Shown piece by piece: positions 32,814-44,621 of a stretch of DNA of 64,000 nucleotides. Under the pieces are notes generated by a model. It saw nothing but the letters and a program-made list of their open reading frames with translations, was not told where the DNA came from and made no database searches. Numbering within the stretch: the first letter of the stretch is position 1; the number at the start of each line of letters is the position of its first letter. This DNA is from Jackrogersella multiformis (Eukaryota > Ascomycota > Sordariomycetes > Xylariales > Hypoxylaceae), in assembly GCA_902806575.1 (NCBI GenBank), contig CADCXD010000009.1, positions 3,038,001 through 3,102,000 on the forward strand. Direction: 5' to 3'. Position numbers and translations under genes: made by a program.

Positions 32814-34415
32814 ATGCCGGCTCAATCGATCTTGATGTTGGCCGCTGCGCTGCTCTCATCTGTTCTCATATCCCCCGTCGCTGGCCAGCTCCATACCGAC
32901 TGCAATCCGCTTAATGACACTTGTCCTCCGGATCCGGCCTTCGGGACGACGCATACGTTCTATCTGAATGCCACGCCGCCTGCAGGTACGTGGAATACGA
33001 CTGCTGGAACTGTCGACTATAGCGTTGATAATGGAGCTGCCTTCACCATCAACAAGAAGGGCGAATCGCCGACCATAATATCGAACTTCTACTTCTTTTT
33101 CGGCAGGACGGAGGTGCACTTAAAAGCAGCACCCGGTACTGGAATCGTCAGCTCCATCGTCTGGTCTTCCGACGTTCTCGACGAGGTCGACTGGGAATTT
33201 CTAGGAGGGAACGCGACACACGCGTCTACCAACTACTTCGGAAAGGGACACCCCGATTTCCACAACGCAGGGTATCATCCTGTGGACGGTGGAGTGCAAG
33301 CAGATTACCACAACTACACTTCCGTATGGACCAAGGACCAACTCGACTGGTATATCGACTCCGAGCACATACGCACGCTCCTTGCGAAGGATGCTAACAA
33401 CACGTTCTACTATCCTCAGACGCCGATGAAGCTTAGTCTCGGCATCTGGGCCGGTGGCGATCCGGACCAGCCGAAAGGAACGATCGAGTGGGCCGGTGGC
33501 GTTACGGACTACGCCGAACCGTACACGATGTACGTAAAGAGTGCTGTGGTCGAGGATTATTCTACTGGAAAAGAGTATTCTTACGGCGACCGTAGCGGGT
33601 CTTGGGAAAGTATCAAGATCGCCACGTAAGTTTACTCCTCGGGCGCGCGATAACTCTATACTGACAATCAGGGTTCTAGCGGCAACTCGACTGCGGTTGA
33701 GAATATCAATAAGGAACCGGAGAAATCCCTTTCCGATAAGTGGAACGATCTCCCCTCCAGCACCAAGTCTGGTGTCTACGCCGGGGCTGGCGGAGTAGGC
33801 GCTCTTCTTTTCATCGCCCTCGTCTTCTTCGCTATCAAGCAGAGGCGTCGCGGCAAGAACGAGGCCGCGTTGGCGGCACAGCGACAGGAGCAGGAACGGG
33901 TAGAGCTGGAGAGGTTTAAGAAAGAAGGGAGAGATCCCGACGCGCTAGCCTTCGACGGAACCGAGTATAATGCGAAAGGCGGTATGGCCTCGACCGCAGC
34001 ATACGCCATGTCGGACTCGCCTCCCGGAAGCTCGGCGGGTCCGCCAGAGAAGACGTGGGACCCGACGGGCCCAGGCGCCGCCGGAGCTGCGATGCCGTTG
34101 CTTCGTGACGACGCGATGAGTCCCCGCCTTGCCAATTCGGGGCCAGGCTCGGTCGGACCGCAGCGAACCAATACTTACGCGTCGGTTCGTTCACAGAGCC
34201 CCGGACTGCCGCCTCAGTTCCCTGCTCCTACGTCTCCCGTCAACCGAAGTTTCTCCCCGTCCAACGCTTCGATGCGGATGGGGTCCCCGGGACCTCAGGG
34301 TGGCGGGTACGGGGTGCCTCGACTAAACAGTCCTGCACCCAATCGTGGCCCCGGCAGCCCGAGTTCTCAGAGACCTGGTTACGGACCTTACGCAGGATAC
34401 GAGGGAGGCCGGTGA
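32814..34415 (+). CDS. CRH-type GH16 chitin-beta-glucan transglycosylase with C-terminal membrane anchor
   Basis: Cross-links chitin to beta-1,6/1,3-glucan in the wall. Exons 32814-33625 and 33680-34415, intron 54 nt (acceptor TTCTAG at 33679, the only one nearby keeping frame); 515 aa. Signal peptide SILMLAAALLSSVLISPVAG is followed by the CRH-type Cys-containing start TDCNPLNDTCPPDPAFG. The catalytic motif is DEVDWEFLG (Glu124, Asp126, Glu128), preceded by SSIVWSSDVL. Then come NYFGKGHPDFHNAGYHP, YTSVWTKDQLDWYIDSEHI and PMKLSLGIWAGGD, typical of CRH proteins. Instead of a GPI signal, a helix (AGAGGVGALLFIALVFFAI) is followed by QRRRGK and a ~190-residue cytosolic Pro/Gly/Ser-rich tail, so the protein is a type I membrane protein. 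The start MPAQS was chosen because it directly begins the signal peptide. Confidence 0.94.
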
Positions 34416-35177
34416 TAGCAAATGAAGCAATGGGTGCTGCAGATAATGAGAGGAGTTTCTTTTACTTTTTGTTTACCATGCGGGGTGTCAACTGGCCGTG
34501 TCTACCTAGGTAGCCGAGATAGTTGGAGGTAGCTATGTCTAGAGCTTAACGGGAATAAGTCGGGAGGTATTTCGAAGGAGACGACGAAGAGTTGCTCGTT
34601 CCATGTTCGGCTGGCCATGATAGGTTAACGAAAACTTGTAATTTTCGAATACCTAGCGTTTGGATATTATTAATGTTTGTTCGATGTTCCTATATGGTAT
34701 AAACCGATACAATTTTATGCATGGCATTTATTAATGGTGTCGGTTACTCCGTATGTCTTGCAAGTTGGTTTTGTGAACTCTACCTAGGTACGTATAAAAG
34801 GCAATAATAATTATTCTAAAATATATTTTTTTGCTTCGTTATTTATTACGATAATGAAGCGTTACTACTTAACGTGCGATATATGGATTCTACCGACTTC
34901 AATGCTTTTTATGTTTAAAGTCTCGACCGAAAATGACGAGGAAAAATAGAAACGGGGGAATAATGCGAGTCTTAAAAACGGGGCTTATACATACTAGTTT
35001 TAGGAATGAATAAAGGTAGGTTGGACAATTGGATTATCCTATATAATAGATATGAGTAGTAACTTGCTCCCTAGGACTACCTAGATATGTAATCCCGCTC
35101 CCCTATCTGCTCTCAAACCTCCCCTTTAAAACGCCCGCTTCGCTTTCTTTCCCTCTTGGCTCTCTCTCTTCGTAGTC
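34416..35177. other. intergenic between convergent CRH and DUF4360 genes
   Basis: About 760 bp, AT-rich in 34620-35060, with CCTAGG-type words at about 34505 and 34786. It contains the 3' flanks of both genes. A CT-rich tract at 35100-35170 borders the stop codon of the minus-strand gene. Confidence 0.6.
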
Positions 35178-35939
35178 TCATTTTTTGCAAGCCTGCCAGC
35201 TAACATGAACCTGCTGAGTAAAAGCGACAGTGGCGTCGTCGTCAGAGATCTGGCCCGAGGCGGTCGCGTTGCTTGACGTCAGCGCGATGCGGTTGTTCAC
35301 GTTGAGGATACCCGTAGCGCCACATGGCGACCAAATGACCGACGCCGTGGGGATCTGATCTTGCTTTGTGTACACTTGACCGCCGGCCCAGAGCCCACCT
35401 CCGTCGATCGAGGTTCGTGTCGTGGTCTGGTATGTTTATTAGCTTCGGCACTGACTGCGTACGAGTCAAAATTGGAGATAGGCCACTTACGGTTGCGGCG
35501 GCATCCTGGGAAAAGTAGTATGTCGAGTAGAAGGTGCCAGTCACACCGGTTTCTAGCTGGGCATACCCGTGGTATGTGGACTCGACGACAGCGAACTGGA
35601 AACCACCGGGGTATTTGAGGTTCAAGTGGAGCTGGCAGTTCTTGGACTTGTCCGACACCGTGGTGCCAGGTCCGATGTAAACTTGAAAAGCATCAAATCC
35701 GAATGTAATAACCTTCTGGTTGATTAGTAACCAACGTGGCCCTATCGAGAGGCTGCAACTCATACCTCTCCGTTCGGAGCAAGATCTGTCGTCACAGTCC
35801 CCTGAGGACATCCGTTTCCACTGGCGGAGGCACTGATGATGGTGATCTCATCTAGCTTTGGGGTGTCGTCGTTGCCGATGATGCCAATCGGGTTAGCCGC
35901 GGCGAGGACGGGCACGAGGAGAGCGACGAATGATCTCAT
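35178..35939 (-). CDS. DUF4360-type small secreted protein
   Basis: Secreted protein of unknown function found widely in ascomycetes. Exons 35939-35766, 35715-35491 and 35426-35178; introns 50 and 64 nt; 215 aa; every exon is a multiple of three (174, 225, 249). Signal peptide MRSFVALLVPVLAAANP is followed by ITIISASASGNGCPQGTVT, FGFDAFQVYIGPGTTVSD, NCQLHLNLKYPGGFQFAVV and YHGYAQLETGVTGTFYSTYY; the C-terminal part has SVIWSPCGATGILNVNNRI and ends in SWQACKK. The four cysteines (GCP, NCQ, PCG, ACK) match the pattern of two disulphides expected for the family. The family name is from memory of these motifs. Confidence 0.88.
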
Positions 35940-38251
35940 GATGATTAATACCTGGTCAAGAGAGCCGGCGGGGGAAAAATAGTACGCGAATAGATTATAG
36001 ATTATAGGTCAGGTAGAGAGGATTTACTCGATGGTGTAAATGTGGAAAAGATCTACCTCGTCGCGGGATGAGATCGCATTTATACATTTTGCGTCGTCGT
36101 CTCAAGCAGGTCGTTGGACCAGAGTGCTAGAGCCTGGCCTCATGGTCAAGTCTTATCCCCCGGTTGACACGGAGGTAGGCTCGAAAAACCCAGGGCGCTC
36201 TAGGCAACATGGAAGAAAAGTCGTCAGAAAGCACGCCGATTAATTTCGGGAATAGATTGCGAACCTAGACCTCGAACTTTGGGAGCTATACCCCGGCAAT
36301 AGACCTTCCAGCCTCACCCATAAATTTGCGGTTGAATTCATGGTCGAGGTAGAATAGATGAATTCATATTAAGCCCATGAAGCCTAGCTCTTATAGCTGC
36401 TCCGCCGGTTCGGTATGGAAATCTTTTTATAGAAATATTAGCAAATCGAAACGTTGATCGACCACATGACGCGGCTTGGAAGCAACTCACCGTCCAGCGA
36501 CGTGGAAGCAGGCTCAAACACGCGGGTAAGGTGTAAACAGGTATGGAGGCTCCGGGAACTAGAAGCTTGGTAATAAATAAAGATAGGGTAGGATCGCATA
36601 GAAACTAGGACCCGAGCAAAGCTTGAAACATTTTCAAGGAGAGCTACCGGATGTCTAGGCGGAGACATCGTACATGATACTATTTTAAGTCAGTTTATAA
36701 GGGTAGGCCTATGGATAATTCATATAGTAATTCGTCCTTACAATCCATGTATTCCACGTGCCAGCTAGGACGTATTCATATAAGACAATGAAAACTATGC
36801 CTATGCACAGAATCCTTCGTCGAACAGCTAAGGGCAAAAAGGGGCTGAATCTCTTAGGATCGGATGACCATCGCAATGTGGTATATCTCTCCTATCCGGC
36901 AATATCACGAGAATTCCCTAAACATAGATCGGATGACATTGTGTCAAGATGCTAGACCGGCAACTGTTAAGCCTGGTTCTCCCTGCGATGCCAGTATTAG
37001 ATGAAAGGTAATGGAAGCAAGGATTTCTGGACCTGGGATAGACATTACGATGAGATGAGTGAACTCCCAAACACGTCAATGTTGTGCCACGTTGACCCGG
37101 GTACCTCCGTCAGCGAATATCGGCTAGAACGTTAGGTCGCATGGGATTTTGGTCATAAGCAAGAGGGAAATCCCCTTGTTTGAACTCTCAAGGCTCTTTA
37201 ACCTCTTTAGCCGCGTCGACGAGCATCAGGGGGGGGGGGATACGCGCTAGGCCCAACATGCTTGTCGTTCACGCATGTCGCTTACAGCTGTGTCAAGATG
37301 AGCCGTCCACATTCTTTCGATGGTTCTAGCCAACGCCGAAAATGGTCCCGTATGGACGGTAAAATCAAATAATAGCACCTCTTCATGGGCTAGACCGTCT
37401 ACTTACGGAGTTAGCTCTTGAGCGTTGGAATCCGAGTTACGACATACCTCGCACGTAGTAATGATACAGACTAAGCAAAGCATTATCTACCTAGGTAGGC
37501 TTTTAACTGAGGTTGTCTTGACCACCTGACGTGATGTGTGTAACGAGGTAGAATATAGGTAATAAGAGGATGTTGTATGTGCTTGGATGCCGTGACTCTC
37601 GCAGCAAACTCCGTAATACCCAAATTTAGAACCCTTGAAACCCAGCAATCCAGATATCCTTAGCGGTTAATATGGCAACTTCCCCTCATACGCGCGCCGA
37701 GATGATATCAACCTTAGTCACTGTTCTGTAGCTAGCCCCTTTTGATAATCGGAGCTTTATAACGTTGCACCCACACCCCGCAGGGGCTAGAAGCTATGTC
37801 GTTAGGCAAGTAAGGCTTATGATAATTCATCTCGCCATCGATAGCCATCGATAGCGCAAGCAAGGCATATCTGTCGGCGTTAAGAACTTGCCCCGAACGT
37901 ATACTGACGGCTCTAACAAATCTGCTGCCAACTTTATTAGGTATTAGCACTTTTGAAAATAACCTGCTAACCGAGAAGCTTGGAAAAGTTGAAGTATCAA
38001 AATGGCCGAGAAACTGAAGACCTTCGCCTGGTCCTTTATAGCTTCATCATAGTTTTCACTTTTGTGTTAATTCAAATACCGCTCTGACATTTCGAGCTAC
38101 ATCATATGAAAAATAACGTCACGAAATAATTATAATGCAATGCTATCATTAGCGAGAGCAGAAAATCTAATGCCTGGGGCGCTTGGCCGTTTACCTTAGA
38201 GAAGTGCAAACCTACCTAGGTAGGTAGGTACATAGGTATACATGAGCACCT
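35940..38251. other. intergenic region without recognised genes
   Basis: About 2.3 kb upstream of the DUF4360 gene and downstream of the methylcitrate synthase gene. It holds a G10-plus homopolymer near 37229-37239, CCTAGG words near 37490 and a denser cluster at 38211-38232 immediately before the methylcitrate synthase stop. No open frame shows family resemblance. Confidence 0.55.
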
Positions 38252-39935
38252 TCAACCTTCCACCTGCTTCAATATGCCTTCTAAATTTATGCTCTTTGGT
38301 CGCTCAATGGGAAGACCGAGAACACGATCCCAGATAAGCTGAGCTAGAGGCCCTAGACCTCTACTAACGCCAAATGTCGCCGTATAATAAAGAGTCTCAT
38401 GGAACCCGTAATGATGGAATAAGACGCCGCTACTCGAGTCGACGTTGGGGTAGGGATTTTTGGTCTTGCCGTGCTCCGTCAGGACTTGAGGAGCAATTTC
38501 GCTATTAGCCTTGACGAGTTGGAATACGGGGTCGTTGATAATTGCAGGGCGAGAGGCCGCGTAGTCCATCAACGCTTCGAAGCGGGGATCAGGCTTGCGA
38601 AGGACAGCATGCCCATATCCAGGAACTACCCGGCCACTTTTGAGCGTCGACCATAAATAGTCGACGATATCCTTCTCGGAGTACATCTCCGGGATGGTTT
38701 CCTTCATCTGGAGGATCCAGCGTAAGACCTCCTGCGCAGCAAGACTACAAAGGGTGATTGTATTCAGTAAGGCTTCGAAAGGAGATCCCGAATCATAGTC
38801 TAAGGAGAACTTACCCATGCAAGGGCCCGGCTAAACCTTGGAGGCCAGCACTGTAGCTTAAGAAGGGATCGCTGAGAGCGCTCCCGACTAGGTGGGTTGC
38901 GTGAGCCGAGACGTTTCCGCCTTCGTGGTCGCCGTGGAGCGCAAGGTACAGCCTCAGCAAGTCCTGGAAGTCCTCGTTTTCTTTCCCGCCCTTGCCTAAC
39001 ATGGAGGCGAAGTTGTAGGACCAATCCTGGTCAGGGTCAACGTCGCCCGGCAGCGCGCCGCCATTACGGTAGGAGTTCTGATATATCTTGGCCGCGATGG
39101 TGGGTAGCTTGGCGAGCAAGCTAATAACATCGTCAAAGGTGGGATCCCAATAGTCAGCCCTGTTGATGCCAAGCTCGTACGCCCTAGCGAATTTCGAGTT
39201 GTAATTCAAGGCACTAACGGTGATGGCGAACTGAGTCATGGGATGTAAGTCCCGAGGGAAGCTGTCAAGCATCTTGTTCGTAAAGTCGGGAAGCCGAGCC
39301 TGCTCGGCTAGCTCCCTCGACAGCTGGCGGACCTGGTTGACCGAAGGAACTTTCCCGGTCAGGAGGAGCCAGAACATGGCTTCCGGGAGCATCTCCGTGC
39401 CTGTCCTGCCTTTAGGGAGCTCTTTTTGGCATTCCTTTATCGTTCGACCATGGAATCGGATCCCCTCCTTCGCATCGAGTACAGAGCCTTCCCAAACCAT
39501 AGCCTTCAACCCTCTGTGCTCATGTTAGTCCTTCTAAGTAGACACGCAGAGCTGCCTTTAACAGTACCTCATGCCGCCGATTATATTCGCCACCTTGACC
39601 TCGCCGATGACCTTCGACCCGTGCGCCCTGACCTTTCTAAGAAGCTCCCTCTTGGCGGGGATTACTTCCCTCAGAGTATCCTTCAAGTCGAGCTCGGATG
39701 ATGACGAGTACGACCTCGCCGTGGGGAGGAGTACCGTCGGAGCAGCGGCATGCGGCTATCCATAACCTCAGTCAGCTTGACTTCCTCCTTGGACCTAACT
39801 AGATGGAACGAGATGCATGAGATGCACATATTTTACGTATGTGCGTATGTAAATTTATATTCTTTTCTCAAATAGAAATCCACGTACCCTAAGAGCCCCA
39901 AGGGCCCTCGCCGTGGTTCTTAGATTCATCGTCAT
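38252..39935 (-). CDS. mcsA: mitochondrial 2-methylcitrate synthase (citrate synthase family)
   Basis: Condenses propionyl-CoA with oxaloacetate in the methylcitrate cycle; these enzymes also use acetyl-CoA. Four exons: 39935-39888, 39755-39568, 39513-38815, 38744-38252; introns 132, 54 and 70 nt; 475 aa. The tiny first exon encodes an Arg-rich mitochondrial presequence (MTMNLRTTARALGALR), continued by TARSYSSSS. Citrate synthase motifs: GEVKVANIIGGMRGLKAM, VWEGSVLDAKEGIRFHG, GDHEGGNVSAHATHLVGSA, GLAGPLHG (His311), GYGHAVLRKPDPR (His357 and the Asp of PDPR), and PNVDSSSGVLFHHYGF. The VANIIGGMRGLK and SGVLFHHYG patterns, and its divergent neighbour methylisocitrate lyase, favour methylcitrate synthase over citrate synthase of the TCA cycle. 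Confidence 0.92.
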
Positions 39936-41304
39936 ATTTCTACTACGGCGAACGGGGAACCAAGAAGATATCTCGACGATCGCGTGAAGAGGGAACTGGA
40001 ACTACTCGAGTGCTTAAGTGGCTTTGTGAGGATGTATATTGTTCGGGAGATAGGTATCGGAATTCTAGTACGAAAGCTTCTAAACACCGTATCAATTGAG
40101 AAGAACGCTGCCGATGCTAGAAAGCTTTTTTAGTAACAATAAAAGATGAGACAAATGACGAGAGATTACCTACCTAGGTAGACAGACACGATAGCATTAA
40201 GTACCCGATGTAAGTCAATGGTCAGGTATTTACTTCCAAGGTTCTTAAATACCTTACCTACCTAGGTACATATGTAAGGGTAAGTATATACCCAGGTAGT
40301 TACGTAGTTCTCTATACCCGACGAAGTTACCTTCCAACGGTAAGATAAGGTAGGGTACGTACTTACCTAGGTAGATAAGGTTGGAACTTAGTAACTCCTC
40401 ACCCCGCATAACCGAGGGAACCCGTCAAGCCCCCGGTCAACCGCCAGGGGCATAAGGTTTGCTGACAATTCCAAGATCCATACCTCCATCTACCTACCCA
40501 CCTAGGTAGGTACCTATTATACATATCCATATCGAACGAGGAATTACATACTTACATACCTCTTAGGTAAATAACCGACCTCGGATCAATAAATACAACC
40601 CCCCCCCCAACCCCCGTGAGAAGCTGGATCACGATCGTCTCGGATATACTTTATACCGCGCGTACACTACGCGTGCGATGTGAAATGCGTACCTACATCA
40701 GGTACCTACCTAGTGGGGTACGTAAAGTAAAATTCGAATGCAATTGCCCAATGAGAATACAGCCGTACTTAGGTACCTACGTACTCCTAGGCCCTTTTTA
40801 TTAATGACATCACTAATGGATACCTACAGTTGGCGTATGTACTGGCTCACATTCTGATATGTACTTACATATGTACTTACTTAGGTAGGTACATGCCTGA
40901 CCGGATCTCCCCGCATGACCCGAGCAGAGCTTAGCGGGGATTTGTTCGGCCGCGGGGTATAGTTCGTACCTACCTTGGCTGCCTTGTTAGCTACTTACTT
41001 ACCTAGGTAAAGGGAGGGTCGGACGGGTCGGACAGATGCTATCGGCGTAATCCCGGGATTGTTAATTCAAACAACCTTAAGAGCCTTGACCTTGACCTTG
41101 GAACTTGAGAGCTTCAACATTTGACCGTTGACTGACTAATATACAATATACTTTAGGTAGGTCACCTATGTCACCCTACCTACCTGGTATGTAGGTATAA
41201 ATGCAAATAATAACTATTCGAATACCCACCTACATCCTTGTCGTCGTCTATAGCATATTCGTCTTGCGTATCGAACTGGTTTTAGGACCCGGAAAACGGC
41301 CGTG
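39936..41304. promoter_or_regulatory. divergent promoter of the methylcitrate-cycle gene pair
   Basis: About 1.37 kb between the start codons of methylcitrate synthase (minus) and methylisocitrate lyase (plus). It is one of the densest sites of the CCTAGG palindrome: copies near 40171, 40258, 40366, 40497, 40686-40705, 40772, 40882, 41001 and 41156. A C9 run is at about 40601-40609. The shared position would allow co-regulation, but no known propionate-response element can be named from sequence alone. Confidence 0.65.
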
Positions 41305-43178
41305 ATGTTTCATCGAGTGATAACTCGAGTCCCGCGAACCTCTACCTTTCCTCTTCGTACCTCTTCTCTCCTCATTCCGTCGAGGTGCCTCTCTTCCACA
41401 ATAAGACGAATGTCCTTACCTCCTGTTATTCCACCCATATCAACAGCGCTCCCGTCCGACTCATTTCAACTCCTCCCGGAATCCGAGAAACCAGGTGCCG
41501 CAGAAGATGCCCTCTACGATCAACAGATTAGAGACGTCGAGGCATGGTGGAAATCCCCAAGGTACGAGGGGATAAAAAGACCATATTCCGCCGCCGACGT
41601 CGTATCGAAGCGTGGATCACAACTACAGACATATCCTAGCTCCCTCATGGCGAGGAAGCTCTTCAACTTGATCAAGGAAAGGGTGGCAAAGGGAGAGCCT
41701 ATACATACTAGTATGTCCATATGCTCCGCCACGAATTAATGCGAGGGATTTCACTCAAGTTAACCGTTTTGTCCTTGTAAACAGTGGGAGCTATCGATCC
41801 TGTACAGATGACGCAGCAAGCGCCGCATCAAGAAGTCCTCTACATCTCTGGCTGGGCCTGCTCGGCGGTCCTCACTACCACCAACGAAGTCTCCCCGGAT
41901 TTCGGCGACTATCCTTACAACACTGTCCCGAACCAGGTCCAGCGTCTAGCCAAAGCGCAGTCGATGCACGACCGAAAGCAATGGGACCTGCGGCGAAATA
42001 TGACACCAGAAGGACGAAGGAATACGCCATACGTCGATTACTTCCGCCCCATCGTCGCCGACGGAGATACGGGTCACGGAGGCCTGACTGCCGTGCTCAA
42101 GCTCGCGAAGCTGTTCGCCGAGAACGGCGCTGCCGCCGTTCACTTCGAGGACCAGCTGCACGGTGGCAAGAAGTGCGGCCATCTGGCGGGCAAGGTATTA
42201 GTGCCCATTGGCGAGCACATTAACCGCCTCAATATCGCCCGCTTCCAATGGGATGTGATGGGCACCGAGAACCTAGTTATCGCGCGTACAGACTCGGAAA
42301 GTGGCAAGCTCATCTCTAGCGCGATCGACGTGCGGGATCATGAATTCATACTCGGCGTCGCAGAAGACGGTGGCGCTCCTCTCGCGGAGACTTTACAGGA
42401 GATGGAGGCTGCCGGCGCATCGGGTTCGGAAATCGATGCCTTCGAAGCTGGCTGGGTGGAGAAGACGCGACTGGTGACCTTCGACGAGGCCGCTATCGAG
42501 CAGATGAAGGCCCAAGGAATATCGCAAGGAAGTATTGATTCATACCTTGGGGCCGTCGAGGGAGACCCCAACATGGGTATTACGAAACGTCGGGAGCTCG
42601 CGAACCAGTATGCTAGCAAGCCCATCGTCTTCAATTGGGACATCCCACGCACCAGAGAAGGCTATTACCATTATCGCGCTGGCATGACGGCCGCGACAAA
42701 GCGGGCCATAGCTTTCGCTCCCTATGCGGACCTCCTGTGGGTCGAGACGGGCGACCCGAATGTCGAGGTAGCAGCCAAGCTCGGCCGAGCAGTGAGGCGA
42801 GCAGTTCCCAGAAAGGGTCTCGTGTACAACCTGTCGCCCTCGTTCAACTGGATGGCCCACGGGTTCACCGATGCAACGCTCAAGTCCTTTATCTGGGATA
42901 TCGCAAAGGAGGGCTTCGTCCTACAACTGATCTCGCTCGCGGGCCTGCACAGCACCGCCACTATTACCAACGAGCTGGCCAAAGAGTACAAGAAGGATGG
43001 CATGTTGGCATATGTCAATATCGTGCAACGTCGCGAGAAGGAGCTCGGCTGCGACGTCTTGACCCATCAGAAATGGAGCGGCGCGAGTTACATGGATGGC
43101 ATCCTCGGAGCAGTCCAGAGCGGGAGCAGTGGGAGTAAGAGCATGGGGGAAGGGAATACGGAAGATCAATTTCATTGA
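41305..43178 (+). CDS. mitochondrial 2-methylisocitrate lyase
   Basis: Splits 2-methylisocitrate to pyruvate and succinate, the last step of the methylcitrate cycle. Exons 41305-41710 and 41785-43178, intron 74 nt; 599 aa. The Arg/Ser-rich N-terminus (MFHRVITRVPRTSTFPLR) is a mitochondrial presequence. ICL/PEPM motifs: YISGWACSAVLTTTNE, PIVADGDTGHGGLTAVLKL, HFEDQLHGGKKCGHLAGKV with the active-site Cys266, and LVIARTDSESGKLISSAID. The stretch IARFQWDVMGTENLVIARTD and the block RDHEFILGV match methylisocitrate lyase rather than glyoxylate-cycle isocitrate lyase. The intron join restores PIHTMGAIDPVQMTQ. The ATG at 41305 is used; the frame opens just before it with a GTG. Confidence 0.93.
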
Positions 43179-43521
43179 GATACAGCTCACGTATTAAATC
43201 TTGAGTTAACTCGATCTGTTGATCGTCTGCATCGCAGCGACGGAGTTTGGTCATTAGCGGAACGGCGGAGGCTGCAGGCCGCCATGTATAGAATATCGGC
43301 CAGGTTATTTATATATTCGGATATGCTGAACGTCAAAGTCAAGTACGTAATTCAAGACATGCAGAGAAGTCGATAGAAATTGGCATCCTGGGAATGAGAC
43401 AGCCGTGAGAGGCCCACTCCGACGACAATCTCGCGCCCGTTCGAGAGGCTAAGCAATGATATTCATGTGTACTGAAGCTCTCTGTCTTCTACAATGGCAC
43501 CGACGGCGACTCCGTTGTAAT
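43179..43521. other. short convergent intergenic region
   Basis: About 340 bp between the stops of the lyase and SDR genes. It should hold both 3' ends. No ORF or repeat of note. Confidence 0.6.
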
Positions 43522-44621
43522 TTATAGCTCATTCTTCAAAGCGTTGTTCGAAGGTGCAGCTTGTGGCGGACCCTCGGCCGTGACATATGCCTTGGTCATA
43601 CCGCCATCTACCACCATATCGTGGCCGTTTACAAAGCTAGCCTCGTCGGACGCTAAAAACACGACGGCCTGCGCCTGCTCTATAGCTTCGCCGAATCGTC
43701 CGGCGGGGAAGTGGATCTCGCGCCGCAACCGCTTGGGCACGTCGTCGCCGAGCCAGTCCTGCAGCAGTGGCGTGTTCAGGGGTGCCGGGCATAAGCTGTT
43801 GAAGCGGAAGCCCTCGCGCGCGTGGACGATGGCCAGCTCGCGAGTCAGGGCCAGGACGGCACCCTTGGAAGCAGTGTATGCCAGCTGCGGGGTGGCGGAG
43901 CCGACGAGGGCGACCACGGACGCGGTGTTGATGATGCTGCCTTTGACCTTCTTGTTGCGCCGCAAGGAGAGCACTGCGTGCTTGCACCCGTACCACACCC
44001 CCTTCACGTTGATCGACATGGTTAGATCCCATATCTCCTCCGGCGTACCGACCGCGTCGTCGTCTCGGGCGTGCATGATTCCCGCGTTGTTGAAAATAAT
44101 ATCGAGGCCGCCCCACGAATCCAGCGCATCAACCGTGGCCTTCACTTGGTCTTCCTTGGAGACATCACAGATCTAGAAGAGGGAAAGCAAAGGCGCCCAC
44201 GTTAGCTTGGCTCGCTCCCCCGACTGCCTGAAGCTACTATTACCACGCCGCCGTATACATACTCGGAGACTAGAGGCCAGAGAGGGGAGAAGAAGGAATA
44301 GGGAATAAGAATGTAAATAGCATACCATAGTTTCCACGCGGCCGGCTTTCGGTACCAGCTGCAAGACCTTGGCTTTGGCCTTCTCGAGCGCCGGGCCGGA
44401 GATATCGACCATTAAAACATTAGCACCCTCTTTGGCAAACAGGATCGACGTCTCGAGGCCAATTCCACTGCGAATATGAATCAAATCAGTCCCTAGCCCT
44501 CACATCCTGCCTCCTCTCCCTTTTGGTACGTTGTTTTCTAGGGTAACAGAAAAACGTACCCAGCACCTCCAGTCACCACGGCATTCTTGCCAGCTAGGCG
44601 ACCTTTACTTTCGGTAGCCAT
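43522..44621 (-). CDS. short-chain dehydrogenase/reductase (classical SDR)
   Basis: NAD(P)-dependent oxidoreductase, substrate unknown. Exons 44621-44560, 44467-44326, 44172-43522; introns 92 and 153 nt; 284 aa. The cofactor motif TGGAGGIG is split by intron 1 (GGAG/GIGLETS), and VDISG after beta2 suggests NAD(H) preference. NNAG is in exon 3. The catalytic Ser153 (INTAS), Tyr167 and Lys171 (YTASKGA) are all present, with Asn of SINVKG. The C-terminal VVFLASDEASFVNGHDMVV followed by DGG is typical. The extended tail (PPQAAPSNNALKNEL) has no targeting signal I recognise. It faces the methylisocitrate lyase but no functional link is shown. Confidence 0.93.
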
